Position numbers and translations under genes: made by a program. The notes under the pieces were generated by a model. That model was not told where the DNA came from, did no database searches, and saw only the letters and a program-made list of their open reading frames with translations. A stretch of 64,000 nt of DNA from Proteobacteria bacterium ST_bin14 (GTDB lineage Bacteria; Pseudomonadota; Alphaproteobacteria; Sphingomonadales; Sphingomonadaceae), in assembly GCA_002083655.1 (NCBI GenBank), contig MSXR01000008.1:62001-126000 (forward strand). Direction: 5' to 3'. Position 1 is the stretch's first letter. The number at the start of each line of letters is the position of its first letter. This document shows positions 1 through 8,424 of this stretch, piece by piece.

Positions 1-1104
1 GCTGGTGCCCTCATAAATGCGGAACAGCCGGACGTCGCGGTACAGCCGCTCGATCCCGTAATCGGCGATGTACCCGGCGCCGCCGAAAATCTGCACAGCG
101 CGGTCAGCCACGCGGCCAACCATTTCGCTGGCATAATATTTCGATGCGGCTGATTCCATTACGACGTCCTTGCCCGCATCTTTCGCCGCTGCGGTTTCCA
201 GCATCAATGCGCGGGCGGCAAGCGCCTCGGTCTTTGAATCGGCGATCATCGCCTGAATCAGCTGGTGTTCGGCAATCGCCTTGCCGAACTGCTTGCGCTC
301 TGTTGCATAGGCGACGCAATCGGCGATCAACCGCTCTGCCACGCCGATGCAGACAGCCGAGATATGCAGCCGCCCCCGATCCAGCACGCGCATCGCGATT
401 TTAAAGCCTTCGCCTTCTGCCCCCAACCGGTTTTCGACGGGCACGGCGACATCATCCATGATCACATCGGCGACCTTGGCGCCCTTTTGCCCCATTTTCT
501 TTTCCGGCTCGCCAATGGAAACGCCGGGCAAATTGCGCGGCACCAGAAAGGCAGAAACGCCGCGCGCGCCGGGTTCATCGCCGGTGCGCGCCATCACCGT
601 GAACAGATCGGCCTTGTCGGCATTGGTGATGTAGCGTTTGGTGCCGCTCAACCGATAGACATTGCCGTCTTTGACAGCCCGGGTTTTCACCGCACCCGAA
701 TCGCTGCCGACATCAGGCTCGGTCAACGCAAAGCTGGTGACGATTTCACCGCTGGCGATGCGCGGCAGCCAGAGCGATTTTTGTTCTGCGGTGCCCGCCA
801 TCACCAGCCCCTGGCTGCCGATGCCCACATTGGTGCCGAATGTGGATCGGAATGCAGGCGTGGTGCGGCCAAGCTCAATCGCGACGCGACATTCCTCGCT
901 CATTGTCAGGCCAAGGCCACCATATTCCTCCGCGATCGATAGGCCGTATAGGCCCATCTCGCGCATCTCAGCGATCACCGCTGCGGGAATTGCGTCGTCG
1001 GCCTCAACCTGGCTTTCCAACGGGCGCAGTCGCTCGCTGACAAAGCGGCGCACCATATCGATCAGCGCGTCAAAAGTTTCTGGGTCGAGCGCCACGGGAA
1101 CCAT
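1..1104 (-). CDS. Acyl-CoA dehydrogenase, 3' end cut by the window
   Basis: Flavoenzyme that oxidises acyl-CoA to trans-2-enoyl-CoA. 368 codons are visible, against a usual family length of about 380, so only the last few residues are missing. The FAD/substrate signature FALTEPDVGSD lies at residues 125-135. The frame leaves the window in YEGTS (364-368); E365 sits where the catalytic base of the MCAD-type enzymes lies. The ATG at 1104 is preceded on its strand by AAGAGG. It is divergent from an SDR gene, which together with the nearby transporter suggests a lipid or branched-chain acid degradation locus. The exact substrate cannot be told from sequence. Confidence 0.93.
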   Translation of the reverse strand, partial: MVPVALDPETFDALIDMVRRFVSERLRPLESQVEADDAIPAAVIAEMREMGLYGLSIAEEYGGLGLTMSEECRVAIELGRTTPAFRSTFGTNVGIGSQGLVMAGTAEQKSLWLPRIASGEIVTSFALTEPDVGSDSGAVKTRAVKDGNVYRLSGTKRYITNADKADLFTVMARTGDEPGARGVSAFLVPRNLPGVSIGEPEKKMGQKGAKVADVIMDDVAVPVENRLGAEGEGFKIAMRVLDRGRLHISAVCIGVAERLIADCVAYATERKQFGKAIAEHQLIQAMIADSKTEALAARALMLETAAAKDAGKDVVMESAASKYYASEMVGRVADRAVQIFGGAGYIADYGIERLYRDVRLFRIYEGTS

Positions 1105-1245
1105 CCTCTTGATAGTGTTGGCTTGCGCTATCCCAGTCAGCGCATTGCTGCAAGTTGTGCAAACCCGAAATTCCAAAAGCGAGTGACGGGGCGATCTGCC
1201 GCCGCTAGGATGATCGGCAAAACAAGTATGAGAGGATCGTTGGCA

Positions 1246-2073
1246 ATGCGTTTTTCGGGCAAGCGGGCCGTCGTCACCGGCGCTTCATCGGGCATTGGCC
1301 GCGCTACGGTGCTGCGTTTGGTGGATGAGGGGGCCGAAGTTTGGGCAGGCGATATCGATGAAGCCGCTGGGCTTGATCTTGCGCAGACGTCCAATGGCCG
1401 CATCCATTTCCAGCGTACCGATGTTACGAAAGCCGAAGATATTGAGGCGCTGATCCTGGCGGCAGAGGCAGCGGGCGGCATTGATGTGCTGTTTAACAAT
1501 GCAGGCGCAGGCGGCGCGCGCGCAAAGATTGATGCGATCACGCCCGATGAATGGGATTACACCCAGAACCTGCTGCTGCGCTCCGTCGCGCTGGGCATTC
1601 GCTTTGCTGCCCCATTGATGGCGGCACGCGGGGGCGGGGCCATCGTCAACACCGCCTCCATCGCCGCGCTGCAAACCGGCGCTGCGCCCACCGCCTATTC
1701 CGTCGCCAAGGCCGGTGTGCTGCACCTGACCAAAATGGCCGCTGCTGATCTGGCGCAGCACCATATTCGCGTGAATGCGGTGTGCCCGGGGTTCATCACC
1801 ACCAACATCTTCACCAGCGCGATGGAGATTGCAGGCGAAAACCGCGATCGTGCCAATGCCGTGATCGGGACGCTTGCTGGCGGGGCGCAGCCATTGCAGC
1901 GTGCCGGGGTTGCGGCGGATATTGCCGCTGCTGTCGCTTATCTGGCCAGCGACGATGCCAGTTTTGTTACCGGCACCCACATCGTGGTCGATGGCGGGAT
2001 GACGATTGGCCCACGCCATAGCTGGGATCCGAACACGCCGTCGCTGTTCGCCATGCTGGAAGCGTTTAAGTGA
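1246..2073 (+). CDS. Short-chain dehydrogenase/reductase (classical SDR)
   Basis: NAD(P)-dependent alcohol/ketone oxidoreductase of 275 residues. The cofactor motif TGASSGIG is at 11-18, NNAG at 84-87, and the catalytic S138-Y151-K155 set is complete. D36 at the end of the second strand favours NAD(H) over NADP(H), an inference from the family rule. Start 1246 was chosen because AGAGGA (1231-1236) is 9 nt upstream; an in-frame ATG at 1228 is possible. Its stop overlaps the GTG of the following transporter gene by 4 bases, so the two are probably co-translated. The substrate is unknown. Confidence 0.92.
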   Translation: MRFSGKRAVVTGASSGIGRATVLRLVDEGAEVWAGDIDEAAGLDLAQTSNGRIHFQRTDVTKAEDIEALILAAEAAGGIDVLFNNAGAGGARAKIDAITPDEWDYTQNLLLRSVALGIRFAAPLMAARGGGAIVNTASIAALQTGAAPTAYSVAKAGVLHLTKMAAADLAQHHIRVNAVCPGFITTNIFTSAMEIAGENRDRANAVIGTLAGGAQPLQRAGVAADIAAAVAYLASDDASFVTGTHIVVDGGMTIGPRHSWDPNTPSLFAMLEAFK

Positions 2074-3512
2074 GCATCGCCGTGGCGGTGCCTGCTGCCC
2101 GAATCCTGCCGATGCGCAGCCGCCTGTTCTTCGGGATGGGGTCAATTGCGTACGGCGTGAAGGACAATGGATTCGCCACTTTCCTGCTGCTGTTTTACAA
2201 TCAGGTCGTCGGCCTGTCCGCGGCCAGCGTGGGCATCGCGATCATGATGGCGATGATGGTTGAGGCGTTTGTCGACCCCGCTGTCGGTTTCCTGTCGGAT
2301 CATACCCGCAGCAAATGGGGGCGGCGGCACCCATGGATGTACGCCTCTGCCATCCCGGTTGCGATTGGCTGGCTGTTGTTGTGGAACCCGCCGACCGGGT
2401 GGAGCGAGATGGGGCTGCTGTTCTACCTGTTCGGCAGCGCGCTGCTGGTGCGGGTTGCGCTGTCGGCATTCGAAATCCCCGCCTCTGCGCTCGCGCCTGA
2501 ACTCAGCTCTGATTATGATGAGCGGACCAAGCTTTTTTCCTACCGCTATCTGTTTGGCTGGATTGGCGGGCTTGGCATGTTGTCGCTGGCATATGGTGTG
2601 TTTCTGGTGCCCGATGCCACGCATGCGGTGGGGCTGCAGAACGGCCCCGGCTATTCGAGCATGGCAACGATGGCGGCAATCGTGATGGCAGTGGCGATTC
2701 TGGTATCGTCCTGGGGGTTGCACGGCGAGATCAAATATCTGCCGAAACTGGCGGAAAGCACCGAGACGCTGGCGGATCACTTCCGCGCGTTTCGCCAGAC
2801 GGTATCGAACAAGGCGTTTGTCATCCTGATGCTGGCCGGGCTGTGCGCCTTTACTGCGCAGGGCATTTCTTTCGCGCTGTCCAACTACATGTACCAATAT
2901 GTTTGGCTGTTCAGCGGCGGCGATTACCAATGGCTGTCACTTTCGCTACTGGCAGGCGCGATTGCGGCCTTCATCATGGCCCCACGATTGACCCGGGGGG
3001 GCGACAAGGCGCGGATGGGCACAATCCTGTCGATCCTTAACGTGCTGCTGCTGATCAGCCCCTATATCTTGCGGTTGATGGGTGCGTTTCCGCTGCCCGG
3101 TTCGCCCGCGATGCTGCCGATTTTGCTGACGATCTTTGCGCTCAACACCGCCTGCGGGGTCAGCGCCTTCATCATCGGCGCATCAATGCTGTCGGATGTG
3201 GTGGAGGAATCCGAAATGCGCACGGGCAGGCGATCAGAAGGGGTGTTCTTCTCCGGCAGTTTTTTCGTCCAGAAAATGGTCGGTGGGCTGGGGATTTTCA
3301 TGGCCGGTGCCATCCTGTCCATCGCGCAATTCCCGGCCGCTGCAAAGCCGGGCCAGGTGCCGATTGCGACGGTTGACCGGCTGACGCTGATTTTTGTCGT
3401 GCTGTTGTTCGTGTTTTACGGGATGGCGGCGATCATCTATTCGCGCTTCCCGTTCGGGCGCGCAGAGCATCTGGCGCGGCTGGAGCGGATGGGGGCCCAG
3501 ACAGCGATGTGA
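2070..3512 (+). CDS. GPH-family (MelB-like) MFS transporter
   Basis: 480-residue polytopic membrane protein with about 12 hydrophobic segments. The loop DPAVGFLSDHTRSKWGRRHP (69-88) is the cytoplasmic signature between helices 2 and 3 of glycoside-pentoside-hexuronide:cation symporters. The GTG start overlaps the SDR stop (GTGA). An internal ATG at residue 16 is an alternative start. In this context (SDR upstream, acyl-CoA dehydrogenase divergent) the cargo may be a hydrophobic growth substrate rather than a sugar, which is inference only. Confidence 0.88.
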   Translation: MSIAVAVPAARILPMRSRLFFGMGSIAYGVKDNGFATFLLLFYNQVVGLSAASVGIAIMMAMMVEAFVDPAVGFLSDHTRSKWGRRHPWMYASAIPVAIGWLLLWNPPTGWSEMGLLFYLFGSALLVRVALSAFEIPASALAPELSSDYDERTKLFSYRYLFGWIGGLGMLSLAYGVFLVPDATHAVGLQNGPGYSSMATMAAIVMAVAILVSSWGLHGEIKYLPKLAESTETLADHFRAFRQTVSNKAFVILMLAGLCAFTAQGISFALSNYMYQYVWLFSGGDYQWLSLSLLAGAIAAFIMAPRLTRGGDKARMGTILSILNVLLLISPYILRLMGAFPLPGSPAMLPILLTIFALNTACGVSAFIIGASMLSDVVEESEMRTGRRSEGVFFSGSFFVQKMVGGLGIFMAGAILSIAQFPAAAKPGQVPIATVDRLTLIFVVLLFVFYGMAAIIYSRFPFGRAEHLARLERMGAQTAM

Positions 3513-3557
3513 TTGGGGGGGTAATTTACCCAACGCCCGTTCGCCCACCGGCCGTAA

Positions 3558-4259
3558 TCAGATCGGCTCAAGCCCCTGATCAGTCAACACCCCGCGCCGG
3601 TGCAAAAAGCGGAACACCGGATTGATGAACGGGTTTGACCAGCCGCAATTGGTTGCGAAATCGCGTTGCAGGCTGTCGTGGTGAATCTGGTGCGCCGCGG
3701 GCGTCATCAACAGGCCCATATGGCGCATCACGCGGACGATGGCGGGAATATCATCGCGGTGCAGCGTGCCGTGGAAATATTGCGCCAGCACGCCGCCCAC
3801 CAACAGGCTCGTGGCGCCTGCCATGAACCAGCCCGGCACTGGCCACACAAACGACACGGCGTTCAGCAACAGCGATACCGGCAAGCCAACCGCGAATATT
3901 GTCGATCCGACCAGGGTCAGGAACGAACGGCGGCCCAGCGCATCAGGGCGCGGGTGGTGATTTTTAAAATCGAACACCAGCCGCTGAAACGGGCCGATCT
4001 TGGCCAGCGTTTGCCGTCGCAGCGCCAGATACGCATCCGATTCGCGTGAGCCCGGATAATGAAACATCGTGCCAAGCCCGATTCCCGGCGGGCAGGGCAG
4101 ATAATCCAGCGCCATATGGATCACGCCCGATGCCAGATCCGCCAGGAACCAGCCGATCAGCAGCGCCGGCAGCACCGTCCAGTCGATTGGCCCCAGCACC
4201 CAGCGGCTATTCACCGCCAGCGAGACGATAAACAACAGAATGGCGGCACGCTTCAGCAT
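3558..4259 (-). CDS. CarF/PEDS1-like lipid desaturase family protein
   Basis: 233-residue membrane protein with the histidine pattern of the Lipid_desat family (PF10520: bacterial CarF, animal TMEM189/PEDS1, plant FAD4). H48 lies in ADLASGVIH (40-48), a His pair in FKNHHPRP (101-102), H163 and H167 in FHGTLH, and H190, H193 and H194 in HQIHH, followed by NCGWSNPFINPVF (204-216). These His would bind a di-iron centre. Known members desaturate plasmanyl-ethanolamine (CarF, PEDS1) or the PG acyl chain (FAD4). The ATG at 4259 opens directly into a hydrophobic helix; the frame stays open to 4415 with a poorer N-terminus (ATG at 4394, TTG at 4415). It converges on the transporter gene. The substrate is undetermined. 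Confidence 0.75.
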   Translation of the reverse strand: MLKRAAILLFIVSLAVNSRWVLGPIDWTVLPALLIGWFLADLASGVIHMALDYLPCPPGIGLGTMFHYPGSRESDAYLALRRQTLAKIGPFQRLVFDFKNHHPRPDALGRRSFLTLVGSTIFAVGLPVSLLLNAVSFVWPVPGWFMAGATSLLVGGVLAQYFHGTLHRDDIPAIVRVMRHMGLLMTPAAHQIHHDSLQRDFATNCGWSNPFINPVFRFLHRRGVLTDQGLEPI

Positions 4260-4494
4260 GGGGCGGCTATAGCCAGCGAAGCCTGATTTGGCGAGAGTGA
4301 ACGCGCTGATCGCCGCGGTCGGGCTGCAATCGGTCGGCAAGAAAGACGGGTCACCGCCCCCTAAACACGGTTCGTCGGAAAAGGTTCCGTTCATCGCCGC
4401 GCAAGGGTTTCCCAATTCGGTACGGTCTGCTTTTGAAGGCTCAACGAGCGGCTAGACACCGTTCAAATACCGACAAGACACCTTTGGGGGGTCC

Positions 4495-5049
4495 ATGACA
4501 ATCAAGGCTTTGGCAGCGCGTTTTGCGCTGGTGCTATCGTGCGCCCTGATGGCAACCACCCCGGCATTCGCCCGGACGCTCCAGTGCGTTCCATTCGCCC
4601 GTGAAGTGTCCGGTATCGAAATTCAGGGCAATGCGTTAACCTGGTGGGGCCAGGCAGCAGGGCGTTATGCCCGTGGCCAGGCACCGCAGGTTGGCGCCGT
4701 GCTTGCTTTTTCCGCCACCGCCAAAATGCGCTACGGCCATGTCGCCATGGTCAGCCAGATCGTCAGCGACCGTGAAGTGCTGCTCACCCACGCCAACTGG
4801 TCACGCCCAGGCGGTATTGAGCGCGACGTGCGCGCGATCGATGTTTCGGCAGCCGGTGACTGGAGCGCGGTTCGGGTGTGGTTTGGCCCGATCGGCGGGC
4901 TTGGGCTGACTGTCTATCCCACCAAGGGTTTCATCTATGGCAATGGCGCACCGCAAGATGCGCTGGCCGTGCCAACCACGCCGCAGATCGCGCACAATGT
5001 AACCGGTGAGCGCGGCATCCTGACGTTGGTGCAAGACGCCGGGTTTTAA
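4495..5049 (+). CDS. Secreted CHAP-domain protein
   Basis: 184-residue protein with a Sec signal peptide (hydrophobic stretch about 8-21, likely cleavage after AFA near 26). The CHAP amidase/peptidase core shows C31 in LQCVPFAR, H82 in YGHVAMV and N101 in HANWS, the expected Cys-His-polar triad. CHAP enzymes cut peptidoglycan cross-bridges or stem peptides, so a periplasmic wall hydrolase is likely. Such short CHAP proteins are common in sphingomonads. A divergent 5' region (4260-4494) separates it from the desaturase-like gene. No operon partner. Confidence 0.85.
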   Translation: MTIKALAARFALVLSCALMATTPAFARTLQCVPFAREVSGIEIQGNALTWWGQAAGRYARGQAPQVGAVLAFSATAKMRYGHVAMVSQIVSDREVLLTHANWSRPGGIERDVRAIDVSAAGDWSAVRVWFGPIGGLGLTVYPTKGFIYGNGAPQDALAVPTTPQIAHNVTGERGILTLVQDAGF

Positions 5050-5184
5050 GGGCAACGACAGCAGGTCCTACCCCCTCGTATCCGGGAGGGCTCGCCCCAG
5101 GCGCGGTGCTTGTTGATAGGCCCCACCCCAAGCCCAGGCGTTGCGCACGCCCTCTAGGCCGGATCGCAATCACACCAACCCATC

Positions 5185-5214
5185 CGTCACCCCGGGCTTG
5201 ACCCGGGATGACGG
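5185..5214. repeat. Intergenic inverted repeat
   Basis: Two arms of about 13 bp (CCGTCA-Y-CCCGGG) surround a 5-nt loop CTTGA between the CHAP gene and msrB. Similar hairpin units are dispersed in sphingomonad and other alphaproteobacterial genomes, and this one may act as a terminator-like structure between convergent genes. No T-tract pairs with it apart from a short run after 5216. Confidence 0.6.
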
Positions 5215-5283
5215 GATTTTTTTTGGATCGGTTCGTTCACAACCGGCGCGAAAATACCCAAGGCCAATGGCAGGGACGGTGGA

Positions 5284-5778
5284 TCACCCAATCTTGCCGG
5301 GATGGAATGTCATCGCGACGCCGTTCATGCAGTACCGCTTGCCGGTTGGCGCAGGGCCGTCATCGAACACATGGCCCAGATGCCCGCCGCAGCGGCGGCA
5401 ATGGACTTCGGTGCGCTCGAACAACAGGCTGCCATCAACCCGGGTGCGCACGGCATTGGGCAGGGGCTGCCAAAAGCTTGGCCAGCCGGTGCCGCTGTCG
5501 AACTTGGTGGTTGATGAAAACAGCGGCAATGCGCAACCGGCGCACCAGAAACTGCCCGCGCGCTTTTCGTGGTTCAGCGGGCTGGTGCCGGGATATTCGG
5601 TCGCCTCATGCCGCAACGTGCGATAGGCGGCGGGGGACAGCTTGGCTTTCCACTGCGCGTCGCTCAGCGTCAGTTCAAACTTTTCGGCAGCGGTTGCAGG
5701 CGTGGTGCGCCAGCCGAACAGCGCGGCGGCGGCTGATCCCACAGCGGCAATTGACAGGAATTGGCGGCGATCGGTCAT
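5284..5778 (-). CDS. msrB: Exported peptide-methionine (R)-S-oxide reductase
   Basis: Repairs R-methionine sulfoxide in proteins. 164 residues. The N-terminus TDRRQFL followed by a hydrophobic stretch looks like a Tat or Sec leader, so this MsrB should act in the periplasm. Zinc-binding CxxC pairs are at 79-82 and 127-130, and the catalytic Cys is C150 in GKRYCMNG. GGGAG lies about 10 nt upstream of the ATG at 5778. The CHAP gene lies convergently downstream. Confidence 0.93.
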   Translation of the reverse strand: MTDRRQFLSIAAVGSAAAALFGWRTTPATAAEKFELTLSDAQWKAKLSPAAYRTLRHEATEYPGTSPLNHEKRAGSFWCAGCALPLFSSTTKFDSGTGWPSFWQPLPNAVRTRVDGSLLFERTEVHCRRCGGHLGHVFDDGPAPTGKRYCMNGVAMTFHPGKIG

Positions 5779-5857
5779 GCTAGTCAAACTCCCTTGAGCG
5801 TCCGGTACAACATTATTCGCACCAGCATTGGCCAAGGTTACGCGGCACCGCTGCCCA

Positions 5858-7105
5858 TCAATATTTGCTGATCGTCACCGGCAGTTTGCGATAGCCGTGA
5901 ACGAAGCAGGCCGCGACGCGTTCTGGTTCGCCGACCACGTTCACGCGCATGCGCCGCTTGGCCATTTCTTCCAACAGGATGCTGATCTGCATTTCGGCCA
6001 GCCGCGCGCCCACGCAGCGATGGATGCCGTGGCCGAATGCCAAGTGGCGGCGGGCATTGGCGCGGTCGACGACGATCTTGTCGGCATCGTCACCAAACAC
6101 GCTTTCGTCGCGATTGGCGGAAAGATACCACAGGATCAGCTTGTCACCGGCCTTGATCTGCTGGCCCTCCAGCACCGTATCCTGCGTCGCGGTGCGCCGC
6201 ATATGGGCAAGCGGGGTTTGCCAGCGGATGATTTCCTGCGTCGTGTTCCCAATCAGCGTCGGGTCAGCCTCCAGCTTGGCGCGTTCATCCGGAAACAGGC
6301 TCAGGCCATATGCCGCTGCCGTCATCGAATTGCGCGTTGTATCATTGCCGCCAACGATCAGCAGGATCAGGTTGCCCAGAAATTCCATCTGGTCCATTTC
6401 GGCCATTGCGTCTGAATGGATCATCATGGAAATCAGGTCGGGGGTTTTTTCCTTGCCGAGCTTTTGGTTCCACAGGCCGGTGAAATAGGTGGCGCAGTCG
6501 TGCAAATGCTGCAGGCGGATCATCCGCTGATCCTGATCCTTGAACAGCTCGATATCGCCCGCCCAATCCGACCATAATGTCAGCTTGCGGCGATCCTCCC
6601 ACGGAAAATCGAACAATATCGCCAGCATCTGCGTGGTCAGTTCAATCGATACGGTATCAACCCAGTCGAATTCCTCGCCCCAGGGCAGCGCATCGAGCAA
6701 TTCGGCAGTGCGCGCGCGGATATTGTCGCTCATCCGCACCATTTCACTGGGGGTGAAGGCAGGCGCGACGGTGCGGCGCTGGCCGGTGTGCTTGGGCCGG
6801 TCCATCGCGATGAACATCGGCATTTTGACAGCGCCGGGCATATTTTCGTCAAAATCAGCCAGCGTGATCCCGCCGACTTCCGACGAATACATATCGGGCA
6901 GCGATTCAACCTCGATAATGGGCTTGTAGGTGGAGACCGACCAATAGGGGCCAAAATCGCTGTGCGGCACATAATGCACCGGCGATTGCGCCCGCAGCTG
7001 GCGGAACGGGGCCTGCCACACATCGTCGCGGTACAATTCCGCCCGGCTGACGTCGAACGGGTCCACAGCGCGCGTGATCGCCGGGTCTGCTGCCAAACTT
7101 GCCAT
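5858..7105 (-). CDS. Cytochrome P450, CYP153-like
   Basis: 415-residue soluble haem monooxygenase. The I-helix motif GGNDTTRN is at 252-259, the K-helix ExxR at E291-R294, and the haem ligand C364 in FGHGIHRCVGARLAEMQ. The segments GGNDTTRNSMT, AHMRRTA and ILWYLSANRDE resemble CYP153 alkane omega-hydroxylases closely, so terminal hydroxylation of alkanes or fatty chains is the best guess. No ferredoxin or ferredoxin reductase gene is nearby, although class I P450s need both. GGAG sits 7 nt before the ATG but inside a perfect hairpin (7113-7130). Confidence 0.9.
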   Translation of the reverse strand: MASLAADPAITRAVDPFDVSRAELYRDDVWQAPFRQLRAQSPVHYVPHSDFGPYWSVSTYKPIIEVESLPDMYSSEVGGITLADFDENMPGAVKMPMFIAMDRPKHTGQRRTVAPAFTPSEMVRMSDNIRARTAELLDALPWGEEFDWVDTVSIELTTQMLAILFDFPWEDRRKLTLWSDWAGDIELFKDQDQRMIRLQHLHDCATYFTGLWNQKLGKEKTPDLISMMIHSDAMAEMDQMEFLGNLILLIVGGNDTTRNSMTAAAYGLSLFPDERAKLEADPTLIGNTTQEIIRWQTPLAHMRRTATQDTVLEGQQIKAGDKLILWYLSANRDESVFGDDADKIVVDRANARRHLAFGHGIHRCVGARLAEMQISILLEEMAKRRMRVNVVGEPERVAACFVHGYRKLPVTISKY

Positions 7106-7112
7106 ATCTGCT

Positions 7113-7130
7113 CTCCTGCTTTGGCAGGAG
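7113..7130 (-). promoter_or_regulatory. Leader hairpin covering the P450 Shine-Dalgarno
   Basis: On the minus strand CTCCTGC - CAAA - GCAGGAG forms a perfect 7-bp GC-rich stem with a 4-nt loop. The 3' arm holds the GGAG ribosome site, 7 nt from the P450 start codon at 7105. Folding would hide the site, so translation could be held down unless the hairpin is opened. Seen directly in sequence; its regulatory use is inferred. Confidence 0.5.
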
Positions 7131-7137
7131 CAGACTA

Positions 7138-8424
7138 CTAACTTACACTCGTGTCAATAGTGTCCGGGCGCGTCGCCAGCGTGGTCCGCCGCATCAGGGC
7201 GGCAAATGGCTTTCGTCCGCTACCCGATTTGAGCACACCGCGCCGAAACGCACCTGCGCCTACCCAGATGGTGATGGTTACCCACAAAAGCTGCCAGGCG
7301 AGTGCGGCGGCGTGTGGCCACAACTCGGGCGAATTGCCGGCATGCGCGGCCATCGCATAGGGTGAACTGAGCGGGAAAACCTCCGCCAGCAATGCCAGTG
7401 GCGTGCCCGGCTGCGACGCGGCGGTGGAGGCCAAGCCAAACATCACCATCTGCACAATCGTAATCGGCAGCGACAGCATCTGGATTTCGCGCATCGTGGA
7501 TGCCTGTGCCCCCACCCCCAGGAACACCGCCCCCAACAACATATAGGCCATGGTGAAATAGGCGCAGAACAACAGGATGAAAGCGGGCATCCCCACGGCT
7601 GGTGAGAAGGCAGAAAGCGCGCCCGCCGCTCCGGGGGGCAGCAAGGCCCCGATCTGGCTGATCAGCGTGCCCCAAAAGGTAACGAACAGCACCGCCACGC
7701 CAAACATGCCGATCAGCTTGCCCAGAAACACGGATTCAAGCGGCACGGCGGCGGCCAGAATCTCGATCACCTTGTTGCTGCGCTCCTCGGCCATCGTGCC
7801 GACGGCTTGGCCGGACAGGAACAGAGTGAGGAAAAAGATGCCCGTCACGCCAACCAGCGATGCGGCATTGTTACTCGCGGTAGAATTCTTGCCGGGCGTC
7901 GACAGCGTCTTGGTCGCCGTGCTCAACGCGGCGGCACCGCCGCTCGCCCGGTCGCGCAGCGCGGTTTCGGCAAGTTGCGCCAGATAATCCGCCGCCCGCG
8001 ATCCGCGCGGCGCATAGATGATCTGGGGTTTGTCGAGCGGTCCATACAGCACCGCCGTGGCGTCCACCTTGCTGCTCTCAAAGGCGGCGCGCGCCTGCCG
8101 GGCCGGGTTGGGGCCGGCGGGATCGGCCTGGAAGGGCGGCGGCGCATCGGCCGATCGGAACACCCGCCGCAACCGTTCATCAGCGGCAGCCAGCGCCTTG
8201 CCATCCTCGGCGGGCACATAGGCGATGATGCGCACCTTGTCGGCAGGGCCGCGCGCCAGGCTTGATCCGCCCAGCGCGCCGACGGCGGCAAACGCAATCA
8301 TGAACAGCGGCGACAGCAGGAATAACAGGAACAACGGGGTGAATACCGTCGCAGTGAAATCACGCCTTGCGATCGTCAAGGTCTGGCGGAGCAGACGGGC
8401 GCGGTTAGATGTTTGGCGCTTCAT
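7138..8424 (-). CDS. ABC-2 type permease, NatB-like
   Basis: 428-residue membrane subunit of an ABC exporter. One N-terminal helix (about 27-50), a large non-membrane region (about 55-180), then a cluster of helices from about 180 to 395 gives the architecture of NatB/YhaP-type proteins. Its ATG overlaps the stop of the ATPase gene (ATGA), so the two are translationally coupled. NatAB of Bacillus exports sodium, but the cargo here cannot be assigned from sequence. Confidence 0.87.
   Translation of the reverse strand: MKRQTSNRARLLRQTLTIARRDFTATVFTPLFLLFLLSPLFMIAFAAVGALGGSSLARGPADKVRIIAYVPAEDGKALAAADERLRRVFRSADAPPPFQADPAGPNPARQARAAFESSKVDATAVLYGPLDKPQIIYAPRGSRAADYLAQLAETALRDRASGGAAALSTATKTLSTPGKNSTASNNAASLVGVTGIFFLTLFLSGQAVGTMAEERSNKVIEILAAAVPLESVFLGKLIGMFGVAVLFVTFWGTLISQIGALLPPGAAGALSAFSPAVGMPAFILLFCAYFTMAYMLLGAVFLGVGAQASTMREIQMLSLPITIVQMVMFGLASTAASQPGTPLALLAEVFPLSSPYAMAAHAGNSPELWPHAAALAWQLLWVTITIWVGAGAFRRGVLKSGSGRKPFAALMRRTTLATRPDTIDTSVS
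7142..7157 (-). promoter_or_regulatory. Palindrome overlapping a -35-like hexamer upstream of the P450 gene
   Basis: Minus strand TTGACAC-GA-GTGTAAG is a near-perfect palindrome (TTnACAC half-sites) and starts with a consensus -35 hexamer TTGACA. It lies 37-52 nt upstream of the P450 start and within the last codons of the ABC permease gene. This arrangement fits a repressor operator (for example TetR type) over a promoter, but no good -10 follows and no regulator gene is adjacent. Confidence 0.35.

Noticed and set aside
1285..2145. Minus-strand frame of 286 codons opposite the SDR gene
   Set aside because: Mirror of the classical SDR; no protein-like motif.
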